The notes under the pieces are model-generated. The model saw only the letters and a program-made list of their open reading frames with translations. It did no database searches and was not told where the DNA came from. From positions 31,007-95,006 of the forward strand of contig VGXV01000008.1 in NCBI GenBank assembly GCA_016873165.1: DNA of 64,000 bases. Direction: 5' to 3'. Below, piece by piece: positions 9,551 through 18,579 of the stretch (position 1 is its first letter; the number at the start of each line of letters is the position of its first letter). The stretch is from Planctomycetota bacterium (GTDB lineage: Bacteria > Planctomycetota > Brocadiia > Brocadiales > Brocadiaceae). Position numbers and translations under genes: made by a program.

Positions 9551-9594
9551 TAGATACGACAGAAGTTTGTAAATAATTACGATAGAGGATTGTC

Positions 9595-9623
9595 TTGACA
9601 ACAACTTTTGATATGCTTATACT
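9595..9623 (+). promoter_or_regulatory. Sigma-70-type promoter for tRNA-Arg(ACG)
   Basis: TTGACA at 9595-9600 and TATACT at 9618-9623 are 17 bases apart, close to the ideal housekeeping promoter. Transcription should start near 9630, about 60 bases before the tRNA. Confidence 0.75.
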
Positions 9624-9689
9624 TTGCCGCAGGTGACATTGAGTTGTTTCTGGTAATTTTCAGAAAGAAAATATTTACTAATAAAATTG

Positions 9690-9763
9690 GCGCCCATAGC
9701 TCAATTGGATAGAGTCACGGACTACGAATCCGGAGGTTGGAGGTTCAAATCCTCCTGGGCGCG
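9690..9763 (+). tRNA. tRNA-Arg (anticodon ACG)
   Basis: The acceptor stem GCGCCCA pairs with TGGGCGC, and the T arm is GGAGG-TTCAAAT-CCTCC. The anticodon loop CTACGAA gives anticodon ACG. No CCA is encoded. The A at position 34 is the target of TadA, whose gene follows directly. One base pair at the top of the anticodon stem is mismatched. Confidence 0.93.
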
Positions 9764-9925
9764 TTTTCGTTATAATATATAAACATTTTAAAAATATAAA
9801 AAATAAAAGACATAGATGGACATTGCTAACAAATGCAAAATATTGAAGTTCCTTCATTCCGATACCTGTCTATGTTCTCTCCCTATACAGCATATCAAAT
9901 AAGAGGTTGTGATTCAGAATTTATC

Positions 9926-10396
9926 ATGGAAAGCGTAACCAGTAATCATGTGTATTTTATGCGGCAGGCGATTAAAGAAGCTGAAAAGGCTGCGGCTATT
10001 AATGAGATTCCGGTGGGAGCGGTGATTGTGCATGAAAATCGCATTGTTGCCCGTGCGCATAATCAGAAGGAAATGCTTAAGGATCCTACCGCCCATGCTG
10101 AAATGATAGCGATAACTCAATGTGCCGAATATTTGCAAAATTGGCGTTTAACCGGAGCAACTATATATGTGACCCTGGAACCCTGTGCCATGTGCGCGGG
10201 GGCTTTGGTTCAATCAAGAATTGACAGGCTTGTATATGGGGCTGTTGATAAAAAGGCAGGCGCTTGTGTATCCGTTATGAATCTTGTTCAGAATCCTAAG
10301 CTGAATCACCGTTTGGAAGTAATACCAAATATCCTTGCGGATGAGTGCGGAGATATATTAAAGAGTTTTTTTCTGGAAAATTGCCGCATGAAGTAA
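9926..10396 (+). CDS. tadA: tRNA-specific adenosine deaminase
   Basis: This zinc enzyme deaminates A34 to inosine in tRNA-Arg(ACG), enlarging its codon reading. The zinc and catalytic motifs are the HAE in PTAHAEMIA and PCAMCAGAL. GAVIV earlier in the fold and QSRIDRLVYGAVDKKAG afterwards are also typical. From the ATG at 9926 the protein has 156 residues, normal for TadA. A longer frame from 9833 adds 31 residues not found in the family, and neither start has a strong ribosome binding site. The gene sits between its substrate tRNA-Arg(ACG) and the SRP RNA-dnaX block, the classic tadA position. Confidence 0.9.
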   Translation: MESVTSNHVYFMRQAIKEAEKAAAINEIPVGAVIVHENRIVARAHNQKEMLKDPTAHAEMIAITQCAEYLQNWRLTGATIYVTLEPCAMCAGALVQSRIDRLVYGAVDKKAGACVSVMNLVQNPKLNHRLEVIPNILADECGDILKSFFLENCRMK

Positions 10397-10433
10397 AATA
10401 TCAACTTTTGCCGCTTTTCCATTTATAAATGCT

Positions 10434-10523
10434 GGAGAGGTGCCGGAGTGGTTGAACGGGACGGTCTCGAAAACCGTTTTCCGCGAAAGCGGAACGTGGG
10501 TTCGAATCCCACCCTCTCCGCCA
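10434..10523 (+). tRNA. tRNA-Ser (anticodon CGA)
   Basis: The acceptor GGAGAGG pairs with CCTCTCC, and CCA is encoded. The anticodon stem ACGGT/ACCGT carries the loop CTCGAAA, giving CGA. The long variable arm (TTTCCGCGAAAGCGGAA region) marks a class II tRNA. It shares its ends with the second tRNA-Ser about 110 bases downstream. Confidence 0.95.
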
Positions 10524-10630
10524 TAAAAAACAGGAATAATATGGTAAAGTTTGTTGCAAGTAATGATAAAGGATGTTTATAATATTTATCTGCGTTATTG
10601 ATTAATACATAGCACGAGAAGATTAGAACC

Positions 10631-10723
10631 GGAGAGGTGTCAGAGTGGCCGAATGAGCGCGCTTGGAAAGCGCGTATACCGCTTAAAACGGTATCGCGGG
10701 TTCGACTCCCGCCCTCTCCGCCA
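10631..10723 (+). tRNA. tRNA-Ser (anticodon GGA)
   Basis: The acceptor GGAGAGG pairs with CCCTCTCC, and CCA is encoded. The anticodon stem CGCGC/GCGCG holds the loop TTGGAAA, giving GGA. The long variable arm (TACCGCTTAAAACGGTA) confirms a class II tRNA. It ends only 13 bases before the SRP RNA. Confidence 0.95.
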
Positions 10724-10736
10724 GAATAATGAAAAT

Positions 10737-11006
10737 GGCCGTGCTAGATGGGGAGCTAGCGGTACCCTGTAACCTGCAACCCGCTATAGCAGGATTGATC
10801 GCTTTTGAGAGGGCTCACAACTGTTATCTTTGTCAATGTAAGTGGTGATGAAGGTTGGATCTCATGCAATGGGAGACGATGCGAATCTGGTCAGGTGCGG
10901 AAGCAAGCAGCCATAAGTACTTGTCCTCATGTGCCGTGAGTTAGTCTGGCCTGAGCTAACTGTATTGGCAAACTAACAGAAGGGAGCACAAAAAAAGTGC
11001 ACGGCC
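10737..11006 (+). ncRNA. ffs: Signal recognition particle RNA, large bacterial form
   Basis: The conserved S-domain core GGTCAGGTGCGGAAGCAAGC lies near 10892-10911, with the GGAA tetraloop and the symmetric-loop bases that bind Ffh. The ends GGCCGTGC (10737-10744) and GCACGGCC (10999-11006) pair perfectly and are followed by TTTT. The length of about 270 bases points to the long form with an Alu-like domain rather than the short 4.5S type. Its position between tadA and dnaX matches that in Bacillus and many other bacteria. Confidence 0.92.
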
Positions 11007-11129
11007 TTTTATAAAACTTTTATATCGTGGTTTTTTTCGCCGGATTTTGATATAATTTTTTCATTTAGACGGTTGTTATGAGGTGTTTTAAATAACTGTA
11101 AGGTTGATAAGAAATGTAGGTGATTTTCA

Positions 11130-12815
11130 ATGTCTTATGTGGTATTAGCCCGCAGATATCGTCCGCAATCCTTCAGTGACATCGTAGGGCAAGCACCTAT
11201 AGTAAAAACCCTCGGGAATGCGATACGTTCTGACAGGGTAGCTCATGCTTATTTGTTTGCGGGTCCAAGAGGCGTTGGCAAGACCTCAATGGCGCGTATA
11301 TTGTCAAAAGCGCTGAATTGCGTTAAGGGACCTACCGATACCCCATGCAATGTGTGTGATATTTGCCAGAGCATTTCCGAAGGCAGCGATATTGATGTAT
11401 TGGAAATCGACGGCGCCTCAAATCGCGGAATCGATGAGATAAGAAACATACGTCAAAATGTAGGATTCTCCCCATCAAGGGCGCGGTATAGGATTTATAT
11501 TATTGATGAAGTACATATGCTTACCCGCGAAGCATTTAATGCCCTTCTTAAAACCCTTGAAGAACCCCCTTCTCATGTCAAGTTTATATTTGCAACAACT
11601 GCTGCAAACCGCCTTCCCGAAACAGTTCAATCACGGTGTCAGCGTTTTGATTTTAAAAATATTTCTGTCAGGGATATCGAAAACCACCTCCTGGAGATAT
11701 GCAAAACAGAAGGGAAAGAAATTGAACCGGCAGCCCTCCATACGATTGCGAGATATGCAAAAGGCGGGTTAAGAGATTCACAATCCGTGTTAGACCAACT
11801 CCTCTCTTTTTGCAAAGATAAGGTAACATCATCTGATGTGAATTATGTGCTGGGGTATATTGATGAAGATAAAATTTACGGCATGTTTGAGTGTTTTGTG
11901 AAAAAAGACTCTTCCGGCGCATTAAAAATTGTGGATGACATTTTGAACGAAGGAAAAACTCCGATGGAATTCATTGATCAACTGCTTTTGCGGTTGAGGG
12001 ATCTTTTGGTGTTTTCCTCGTGTGGTCAGGATTCAGCATGGGTTGAGTTTGATGGATCTTTTGTACAGCGTTTTGGAAAATCATTTTCCGCCGATACATT
12101 GATGTATATGATTCAGATGCTTTCGGGGATGAGGATGCGTTCTACGGATTCTTTGTTGCAGCGTGTTTCCGCGGAAATGGCAGTAATAAAGTTATGCCAG
12201 ATAGAATCTCTTGGTTCATTAACTGATCTTGTTGAACGCATAGCATTATTAGAGGATAAACTGGAGCAAGTTGCCAGCGGCGCTGATAAGAGAAATAATG
12301 ACAGCCTCTTTTCCACGGAATCTTTTGCTCAGCAAACAGTAATGGAAAAACCAATGGAAGAAAGCGATGTTATACCTATTGCAAAAGCCGTAAAAGAAGA
12401 AACAAATATTTCCGGAAATGTAAGTGATAAAAAAGATGTATGGGAAAATATACTTAAAAATATTCAGCATAAGAAAAAATCTACATGGGCGCTTTTTAAG
12501 GAAGGTCGGTTTGTCAGTTGCGAAGCGGGAGTGTTAGTGGTTGAATTTCCCGGAAATTTTTTGTTTCACAAAGAGAAATTGGATCAGCCGGAAGAAAAAA
12601 AGCTCATCGAAAATTGTGCAAAAGAAGTAGTGCAGAGAGATATTGAACTGAAACTTGTAATATCTGAAAATGGGAGGCGTGAAGATAATCGGACGGGGAA
12701 GCCTTCGGGCAGAGAGAATGGCGCACAGCAAAAGGAGGATAGTGTGTTTTCAGAACCGGCAGTAAAAAAAACGTTAGAATTGTTTGACGGTCGTGTTATT
12801 AAAGTTAGCCGATAG
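11130..12815 (+). CDS. dnaX: DNA polymerase III subunit gamma/tau
   Basis: This is the clamp-loader ATPase of the replisome. The Walker A motif GPRGVGKTS is at residues 45-53, and the zinc module cysteines are C64, C73, C76 and C79. The DEVH Walker B and the sensor segment LKTLEEPPSHVKFIFATT follow. Domain III runs to about residue 360, and the rest is a less conserved tau-type tail. An in-frame A AAA AAG heptamer at 12596-12602 (codons 490-491) resembles the slippery site that makes gamma in E. coli. The gene is followed by ybaB after 9 bases. A TATAAT at 11051-11056 may be its -10 element. Confidence 0.94.
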   Translation: MSYVVLARRYRPQSFSDIVGQAPIVKTLGNAIRSDRVAHAYLFAGPRGVGKTSMARILSKALNCVKGPTDTPCNVCDICQSISEGSDIDVLEIDGASNRGIDEIRNIRQNVGFSPSRARYRIYIIDEVHMLTREAFNALLKTLEEPPSHVKFIFATTAANRLPETVQSRCQRFDFKNISVRDIENHLLEICKTEGKEIEPAALHTIARYAKGGLRDSQSVLDQLLSFCKDKVTSSDVNYVLGYIDEDKIYGMFECFVKKDSSGALKIVDDILNEGKTPMEFIDQLLLRLRDLLVFSSCGQDSAWVEFDGSFVQRFGKSFSADTLMYMIQMLSGMRMRSTDSLLQRVSAEMAVIKLCQIESLGSLTDLVERIALLEDKLEQVASGADKRNNDSLFSTESFAQQTVMEKPMEESDVIPIAKAVKEETNISGNVSDKKDVWENILKNIQHKKKSTWALFKEGRFVSCEAGVLVVEFPGNFLFHKEKLDQPEEKKLIENCAKEVVQRDIELKLVISENGRREDNRTGKPSGRENGAQQKEDSVFSEPAVKKTLELFDGRVIKVSR

Positions 12816-12824
12816 GGGGGTGAA

Positions 12825-13172
12825 ATGAAGGGCTTTGGCAATATGGCAGAAATGATGAAGCAAATGCAGAAGCAGGCGCAAAAAATGCAGAAGCAGATGG
12901 AGGATGCCCAGAGGGATTTAAAAGAACGCGTGGTAGAGGCAACTTCGGGCGGCGGTATGGTTACGGTGCATATGAACGGGAAGCAGGAAATCCTTTCTAT
13001 TAAAATTGACCCTGAAGTGGTAGATCCTGAGGATGTTCAGATGCTTGAAGATCTTATACTTTCCGCGGTTTCTCAGGCAATGAAAAAATCTCAGGAACTA
13101 TATCAGTCCGAGATGGGAAAATTCACAGGTGGTTTGAATATTCCCGGAATGTCAGGATTGTTCGGGGGATGA
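12825..13172 (+). CDS. ybaB: YbaB/EbfC nucleoid-associated protein
   Basis: This small DNA-binding dimer is normally encoded between dnaX and recR. It has 115 residues with a Met/Gln/Lys-rich N-terminal helix ([14 protein letters not shown]). The family core [18 protein letters not shown] is followed by [20 protein letters not shown]. It starts 9 bases after dnaX, with GGGGGG as the ribosome binding site, so it is translated from the same transcript. Confidence 0.93.
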   Translation: MKGFGNMAEMMKQMQKQAQKMQKQMEDAQRDLKERVVEATSGGGMVTVHMNGKQEILSIKIDPEVVDPEDVQMLEDLILSAVSQAMKKSQELYQSEMGKFTGGLNIPGMSGLFGG

Positions 13173-13202
13173 TTCCCTCTCATGGAATAAGAGGTATTTA
13201 TT

Positions 13203-13808
13203 TTGAATACGTATCCGCAGACAGTTAATAAACTTATTAGTGAATTTGGGAAAATGCCGGGCATAGGACAGAAGACTGCCGAACGGTTAGCCTGCTATGT
13301 TTTAAAACAGCCGGTTGAAGATGCCATGAAGCTTGCCTATGCTATTCGTGATGTAAAAAAATATATGAAAATCTGTACGGTTTGTTTTAACGTATCAGAA
13401 AACAACCCGTGCCATATTTGCAGTAGTTTACGCAGAGATAGTTCTGTTATTTGTGTTGTTGAGCAGCTTGCAGATCTTTTGACTATTGAAAAAACGGGCA
13501 GGTATAATGGCCATTATCATATACTCCAGGGACATATTTCCCCGCTGGAGGGTGTCGATCCGGAATCCCTTACGATCGAAAGTCTCTTACAGAGGGTAAA
13601 GGACAACCATGTGAAAGAGGTGATACTCGCCACCAATTTGAATATGGAAGGGGATATAACCGCCGTATATATATATAAACAGTTGCAATCATGTGGCGTT
13701 AAAGTTACAAGAATTGCGCGTGGATTGCCGACGGGAAGTTATCTTGAGTATGCCAATACTGCTATTGTCGCCGACGCGGTGAGCGACAGGAATGAGATGA
13801 GGAATTAG
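13203..13808 (+). CDS. recR: Recombination protein RecR
   Basis: RecR acts with RecF and RecO to load RecA at gaps. The 201 residues show the helix-hairpin-helix GKMPGIGQKTAERLA (17-31), the zinc finger C58, C61, C70 and C73, and a Toprim domain from about residue 80 (ICVVEQLADL, later EVILATNLNMEGD). The start is TTG at 13203, with AAGAGG upstream; no ATG fits. It is the last member of the dnaX-ybaB-recR group, and rpoN follows after 35 bases. Confidence 0.94.
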   Translation: MNTYPQTVNKLISEFGKMPGIGQKTAERLACYVLKQPVEDAMKLAYAIRDVKKYMKICTVCFNVSENNPCHICSSLRRDSSVICVVEQLADLLTIEKTGRYNGHYHILQGHISPLEGVDPESLTIESLLQRVKDNHVKEVILATNLNMEGDITAVYIYKQLQSCGVKVTRIARGLPTGSYLEYANTAIVADAVSDRNEMRN

Positions 13809-13843
13809 ATGTTTATTGGTTTTTTTCGGGAAGGTGATTTTAA

Positions 13844-15289
13844 ATGAAAATGCAGTCTTCTTTATTGCCACAGCTTCAACAAAAGATGAAGTTGTCTCCT
13901 CAGATAATCCAGTCTATAGAAATTCTCCAGCTACCGTTGTTGGCGTTAGCTGAGCGCATACAGCAGGAGATTATGGACAACCCTGTTCTTGAAGAGGTGG
14001 TTGAGCAAACGAAAGAAGAAAGTTCCGTCTCGGAAGAAAGCTCCGCACAATCGGAATGGGATGAAAACCAAAAGAAAGAAATTGACCGGCTTGGCGAGAT
14101 GGCGGAAGATTGGAGTGAATATTATTCGAAAACGATGGTGAGGAAAAGTGCCCTTTCCGATGAACGCGACCAGAAGCAGGAAGCATTGGAAAACACCGCC
14201 GCCAAACCTATGTCGCTTCATGATTATTTACTCGGACAATTATCCCTTATGGAAGCGCCGGAACATCTTTATGAGGCATGCGAGAATATTATTTATTCTA
14301 TCGATACATCAGGTTATTTACCGGAAACTTTTTCAATAGAGGATATTATTTCTTCACTTGAGAAGCCTGTTTCTGTAGAAGACGGTGAAAAGGCATTGAA
14401 AATTATCCAGACGTTAGAGCCGCCTGGTGTTGGTGCGAGAAGTTTACAGGAATGCTTGTTATTACAACTCGATACACGTGATCCCAATTATCGGTTAACA
14501 AAAGATCTGCTTCAGAATTTTTTAGTAGAGATTGAAACAAAAAAATATCCTGCCATTGCCAAAAAAACCGGATACAGTATCGAAACTATCAAAAAACAGG
14601 TAGATTTTATCCGTACATTAAATCCAAAGCCCGGCTCCATATTTAATGAAGAAACAGTTCCGTATGTGGTTCCTGAAGTAAAGGTAGAACAAATTGACGG
14701 ACAATACGAAGTGTTCCTGATTGATAATGCGAATATACCGCATTTGCATATCAGTTCCTTTTATAAAAAATCTTTGAATGAGGGCGGGATTGATAGCTCA
14801 ACGCGTCAGTACATACAGAAGAAGATTGAATCTGCCAAATGGTTGGTTGATGCAATAGAGCAAAGAAGAAGCACGTTATATAAAGTAGCGTGCAAAATTG
14901 TCAGCATGCAGAAGGGATTTTTGGATGAAGGTATTCACCGCCTTCGAACATTGAAGATGCAGGACGTTGCCGATATTGTTGGCGTTCATGTTTCAACGGT
15001 GAGCCGTGCAATTGCCCATAAATATATTCAAACGCCGCAGGGGATTTTTGAAATGAAGTTTTTCTTTACGGGAGGCTTTCAGAATGCGGATGGGAATATG
15101 GAGTCATGGGAATCTATCCGGCAAAAACTCCTGGAAATTGTCGCGAAAGAAGATAAGTCCAATCCCTTGAGTGATGAAGAGGTAGCGGATAAATTACTCG
15201 CTTCCGGTGTGGATATCGCCCGGAGAACAGTTACAAAGTACCGGCGTATTTTGAAGATTCCCTCATCCCGGCAGCGAAAAGAATATTAA
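13844..15289 (+). CDS. rpoN: RNA polymerase sigma-54 factor
   Basis: This alternative sigma factor recognises -24/-12 promoters and needs AAA+ activators. Region I at the N-terminus (QLQQKMKLSPQIIQSIEILQLP) binds activators. The core-binding region spans about 110-300, followed by a helix-turn-helix (MQDVADIVGVHVSTVSRAI). The RpoN box ARRTVTKYR is at residues 459-467. The protein has 481 residues, full length for the family. At least one target is likely in this window: a consensus -24/-12 site before the fliK operon at 49539-49553. Confidence 0.95.
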   Translation: MKMQSSLLPQLQQKMKLSPQIIQSIEILQLPLLALAERIQQEIMDNPVLEEVVEQTKEESSVSEESSAQSEWDENQKKEIDRLGEMAEDWSEYYSKTMVRKSALSDERDQKQEALENTAAKPMSLHDYLLGQLSLMEAPEHLYEACENIIYSIDTSGYLPETFSIEDIISSLEKPVSVEDGEKALKIIQTLEPPGVGARSLQECLLLQLDTRDPNYRLTKDLLQNFLVEIETKKYPAIAKKTGYSIETIKKQVDFIRTLNPKPGSIFNEETVPYVVPEVKVEQIDGQYEVFLIDNANIPHLHISSFYKKSLNEGGIDSSTRQYIQKKIESAKWLVDAIEQRRSTLYKVACKIVSMQKGFLDEGIHRLRTLKMQDVADIVGVHVSTVSRAIAHKYIQTPQGIFEMKFFFTGGFQNADGNMESWESIRQKLLEIVAKEDKSNPLSDEEVADKLLASGVDIARRTVTKYRRILKIPSSRQRKEY

Positions 15290-15367
15290 TAAAGATATAG
15301 TGATAAAAATTTCCTTCTTCGCCGAAGGGAATATCCGGTTTGCTAAAATTACTCAGGAGCATTTAAT

Positions 15368-15562
15368 ATGAAGCAGAAAAAATTCAAATTACATTTCTTC
15401 TTGCCCGCTATTTTTATAGCATCCATTCCTTATTTTACAGGTTGTTCTTCCACACATAATAAAGAACACGCCGATACCATCAAAACAGATCTCAATGCAC
15501 TGCATAAAGACGTTGATAAAGTATTGGGCTTAGATAAACCTTCCACATTGGTAGAAGATTAA
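15368..15562 (+). CDS. Small putative lipoprotein
   Basis: This 64-residue protein was not recognised. It has a lysine-rich start, a hydrophobic stretch (about 9-24) and a lipobox-like FTGC ending at C27, so it would be lipid-anchored after cleavage. The mature part is a short charged helix of about 37 residues (DTIKTDLNALHKDVDKVLG). CAGGAG precedes the ATG. It lies 78 bases behind rpoN, where hpf is often found; hpf is absent. Confidence 0.6.
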   Translation: MKQKKFKLHFFLPAIFIASIPYFTGCSSTHNKEHADTIKTDLNALHKDVDKVLGLDKPSTLVED

Positions 15563-15585
15563 ATTTCCTCCCCTATTGATTTTCG

Positions 15586-15615
15586 TACGGCGGATTTTAT
15601 TCAAAATCCACCGTA
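15586..15615. other. Intergenic hairpin
   Basis: TACGGCGGATTTT and AAAATCCACCGTA form a 13-base stem with one mismatch and a four-base loop. There is no T run, so it is a weak terminator at best. It sits between the lipoprotein gene and the amidohydrolase gene. Confidence 0.4.
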
Positions 15616-15676
15616 ATGCCTTCCCTGGAAAGCAAATAAAACACCCCCTGAAGTTTACTTGAAAATAGAGATTAAA

Positions 15677-17260
15677 ATGTATCTTGATCTGATAATAGAA
15701 AAAGGTTTATTGATAGATGGCACCGGAATGCCCGGGGTAAGAATGGATCTGGGCATAAAGGGAAATAAAATTGAACTGATTGCGGAATACATTCCTGGAA
15801 ATAATTGCACACGAATAAATGCGGAAGGGATGATCGTTGCTCCCGGATTCATTGATATTCATTCTCACAGCGATTTTTTGTGGCTTGCGTGCCGGGAGAG
15901 TGAAAGCAAGATACTGGATGGTGTGACCACGGAGGTTTGCGGGAATTGCGGATTATCTGCTTTTCCGTTGAGGGGAAAACTATTAGAACGGCGTAAACAA
16001 GGGTTGTCAAAATATGGTATTGTTCCCGCGTGGCGTTCAGCATCAGGTTTTTTTGATATTGCGGAAGGAATAAATAGTTCTGTCAACAGGGCTTTTCTTG
16101 TGGGTCACGGAAATATCAGGGCGTGTGTTGTCGGATATGATAACAGGGTTCCCGATAAAGATGAATTATCTGCAATGGAGAAATATCTTGAAGAAGCCAT
16201 GAAAGCGGGCGCCTTTGGCATGTCCAGCGGTTTGATTTATCCTCCGGGCTGCTATGCGGAATGTGATGAAATGGTGAAATTGTGCCGCATGGTAAATGAA
16301 TATGGTGGGTTCTATGCTACTCATATACGAAGTGAAGGTGATGCGCTGGAAGATGCAATTGCGGAAGCGATAAAGGTTTCAAAAGAGTCCGGCGTTAAGT
16401 TGCAAATATCGCATATCAAGACATCAGGGCGGCAAAATTGGCATAAATTAAAGGATGTAAAGACGTTGATAGAGCGTGCAATAGATGAAGGGGTTGATGT
16501 TACGTGTGATCGCTATCCCTATATAGCTGCTGCGACAGACCTCGATGTCGTTTTACCTGCCTGGGTGTATGAGGGCGGCATAGAAGATCAAATAAAAAGA
16601 ATGAAAGACAGGAATACAAGAGAGCGAATAGCCAAAGAGATCGCAAAGGCGGATGAAGGGGCATTTTGGTCAGGCATAGTGATTTCATCTGTTTTTTCTC
16701 AAAAAAATAAATGGATGGTGGGGAAATCTGTTGCGGAAATTGCAGAGGTGCAAAAGAAAGTTCCGTTGGAGATGGTGCTGGATATTCTGATAGAAGAGGA
16801 TACAAGAGTTGATATTTTTTTGTTCAACATGTCAGAAAAAAACCTGGAAAGCATATTAAACTGGGATTTTGTCTTTGTGGGCTCCGATAGTTCCACTCGT
16901 GCCATTAATGGTATTCTTAGAGACGGCAATCCTCATCCGCGCAGTTATGGGACGTTTTCCCGGGTATTAGGAAAATATTGCAGAGAGAATAAAATTTTAT
17001 CGAAAGAAAAAGCTATTCATAAAATGACGGGTCTTCCGGCGCAAAAGGCAGGATTAGACCGGAGGGGTTTATTAAAGGAAGGATACTATGCCGATATTAC
17101 AATTTTCAACCCTGAAAAAATTATTGATAAGAGCACGTTTGCAGACCCTCATCGGTATTCGGAGGGAATAGAATATGTAATGGTAAATGGAAAAGTGACG
17201 GTGGAAAAGGGAAAACACACTGGCATTACAAGCGGGAAAATATTGCGGAAAACATCATGA
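15677..17260 (+). CDS. D-aminoacylase / N-acyl-D-amino-acid deacylase family amidohydrolase
   Basis: This is a zinc hydrolase of the amidohydrolase superfamily. The metal motif HSHSD follows APGFIDI at about residue 65. The Cys of TTEVCGNCG is where D-aminoacylases have a metal-bridging cysteine. HIRSEGD and QISHIKTSG supply the later histidines, and FVGSDSS supplies the Asp. These match D-aminoacylases, which release D-amino acids from N-acyl forms and may serve in cell-wall recycling. The ATG at 15677 is preferred over a TTG 18 bases upstream; neither has a strong ribosome binding site. The protein has 527 residues, slightly longer than classical enzymes. Substrate cannot be fixed from sequence. 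Confidence 0.8.
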   Translation: MYLDLIIEKGLLIDGTGMPGVRMDLGIKGNKIELIAEYIPGNNCTRINAEGMIVAPGFIDIHSHSDFLWLACRESESKILDGVTTEVCGNCGLSAFPLRGKLLERRKQGLSKYGIVPAWRSASGFFDIAEGINSSVNRAFLVGHGNIRACVVGYDNRVPDKDELSAMEKYLEEAMKAGAFGMSSGLIYPPGCYAECDEMVKLCRMVNEYGGFYATHIRSEGDALEDAIAEAIKVSKESGVKLQISHIKTSGRQNWHKLKDVKTLIERAIDEGVDVTCDRYPYIAAATDLDVVLPAWVYEGGIEDQIKRMKDRNTRERIAKEIAKADEGAFWSGIVISSVFSQKNKWMVGKSVAEIAEVQKKVPLEMVLDILIEEDTRVDIFLFNMSEKNLESILNWDFVFVGSDSSTRAINGILRDGNPHPRSYGTFSRVLGKYCRENKILSKEKAIHKMTGLPAQKAGLDRRGLLKEGYYADITIFNPEKIIDKSTFADPHRYSEGIEYVMVNGKVTVEKGKHTGITSGKILRKTS

Positions 17261-17334
17261 CACTATTTAATAAAATAAGTGGTCATAATAATGCTTGATA
17301 TATTATTACGCTAAAAGCACATGCGGACATGAAA

Positions 17335-18015
17335 TTAGGATGCTTGGTTATGTGACAGGTTAGATGAAGCGGGAAGATTGCTGGGCTTAATTTTATCCCA
17401 TAACCTGCTCAAAATAGATCTGCCTGTCCTTCTTTTCTCAGGATAATAAAATTTAAATTTTTCCCCATATATAGATTCGTATTCTATTTCGATACGTGTT
17501 AAATTTTCTAAAGATGTTATTGCTTTCTTCTTAATTACAGTTCCTCCATGGTTAAGATTTTCTAATACAGGTCTATTTAACCCAATTTTAAACAATATTT
17601 CTGTTTCATTATTTGCTATAGCAAAAGGATATGTACAATCTTTTCTTTCAACTTTGACCGCTATCGGAGGTAACCCCAGCATATTTTGAATGCGTAACAC
17701 TAATTCTGGAATATTATTCTTTAAAACAGTACCATCATACTTTACTAAAAATTTTGTAATATATGCAACGCCAGCGCCCCAATTTTTTAACAATAATTCA
17801 TATTGAGTAAAATACCCTTCATCTCTTTGATAATCGTTTGCCAATTTACATATTTCGCGAGGAATATCATCATGCGTAAATGCTATAAAAAGTTTTGGTT
17901 TTGCCAGAAGTCTTTGATGTTTTCTCGTAGATAAGGCTTGATATATTGATACACCCAAAGCACATGCTGAGATGAAAATTGGTACGCCTATTGTAATGAG
18001 AGTTTTGTAATTCAT
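17335..18015 (-). CDS. Membrane-anchored protein of unknown function
   Basis: This 226-residue protein was not recognised. Residues 5-27 form one hydrophobic helix (TIGVPIFISACALGVSIYQA), followed by a basic segment that would stay inside. The remaining ~190 residues look like a soluble beta-rich domain (LLLKNWGAGVAYITKF, RIEIEYESIYGEKFKFYY), then a basic tail. The stop is 38 bases short of the convergent amidohydrolase region. Its start lies 40 bases past the DUF2442 gene on the same strand, so it may be the last gene of that group. Confidence 0.6.
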   Translation of the reverse strand: MNYKTLITIGVPIFISACALGVSIYQALSTRKHQRLLAKPKLFIAFTHDDIPREICKLANDYQRDEGYFTQYELLLKNWGAGVAYITKFLVKYDGTVLKNNIPELVLRIQNMLGLPPIAVKVERKDCTYPFAIANNETEILFKIGLNRPVLENLNHGGTVIKKKAITSLENLTRIEIEYESIYGEKFKFYYPEKRRTGRSILSRLWDKIKPSNLPASSNLSHNQAS

Positions 18016-18055
18016 AACAATTACTCCAGACTTTACGGTGCTTCGGCACTTCGAA

Positions 18056-18325
18056 TTATTTTGATGTTGTTTCTTTTGTTTTGAGTTTTTTTGGTTCGTG
18101 TTTTATGCCAAGGAGGCCGTCAATTGACAGATCTTCGTCAATGAGCGGCCAATGTATGCCGTAGCCGGTAGGGCATATCTCGAAATATTCCCGCTCTTTC
18201 TGGGTGGCGTTTTTCAGTCTTTGTGATATCTCGCTGATCTTAAACGAATGTTGTTTCCCATCTATCTTCAGGCACATTTCATCTGCTGTGATTTTGAGGT
18301 TTTCTACGATGTGTGCTTTCTCCAT
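18056..18325 (-). CDS. DUF2442 protein
   Basis: This 89-residue protein has the DUF2442 pattern: a beta-hairpin with LKITADEMCLKIDGK, then SEISQRLKNATQKERE, and the closing GYGIHWPLIDEDLSIDGLL. It starts 2 bases after the DUF4160 gene. Such DUF4160-DUF2442 pairs are recurrent in bacteria and are often suspected to be toxin-antitoxin-like modules; no activity is known to me. A run of Lys and Thr forms the tail. An AGGAAAT ribosome binding site lies before the ATG. Confidence 0.8.
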   Translation of the reverse strand: MEKAHIVENLKITADEMCLKIDGKQHSFKISEISQRLKNATQKEREYFEICPTGYGIHWPLIDEDLSIDGLLGIKHEPKKLKTKETTSK

Positions 18326-18327
18326 GA

Positions 18328-18579
18328 TTATTTCCTTTCTTCAAATTTCTCCCATTGCTCAACGATATAGTCAAAATGTTCAAAAATAATTTTACGCACC
18401 GTTCTTTTGTCTTTATTATTCATATTGTAGATATGTGCTTCTTCAATTTCAAAAAGCTCTTTATCAAGCCAGTATTTGCATCTCTTCTCTGATTTCTGGC
18501 AATGCACATGCATGGGCTCATCGCTTTCGTTTGCAAAGAAGTAAATCCTCCAACCGTTTATAAACAAAATTGTGGGCAT
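18328..18579 (-). CDS. DUF4160 protein
   Basis: This 83-residue protein is typical of DUF4160: MPTILFINGWRIYFF, then EPMHVHCQKSEKRCKYWL, and a C-terminal helix. It is the upstream partner of the DUF2442 gene, with a 2-base gap. The pair stands at the edge of a 1.1-kb repeat-rich gap, which fits recent acquisition, though nothing proves it. Confidence 0.82.
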   Translation of the reverse strand: MPTILFINGWRIYFFANESDEPMHVHCQKSEKRCKYWLDKELFEIEEAHIYNMNNKDKRTVRKIIFEHFDYIVEQWEKFEERK

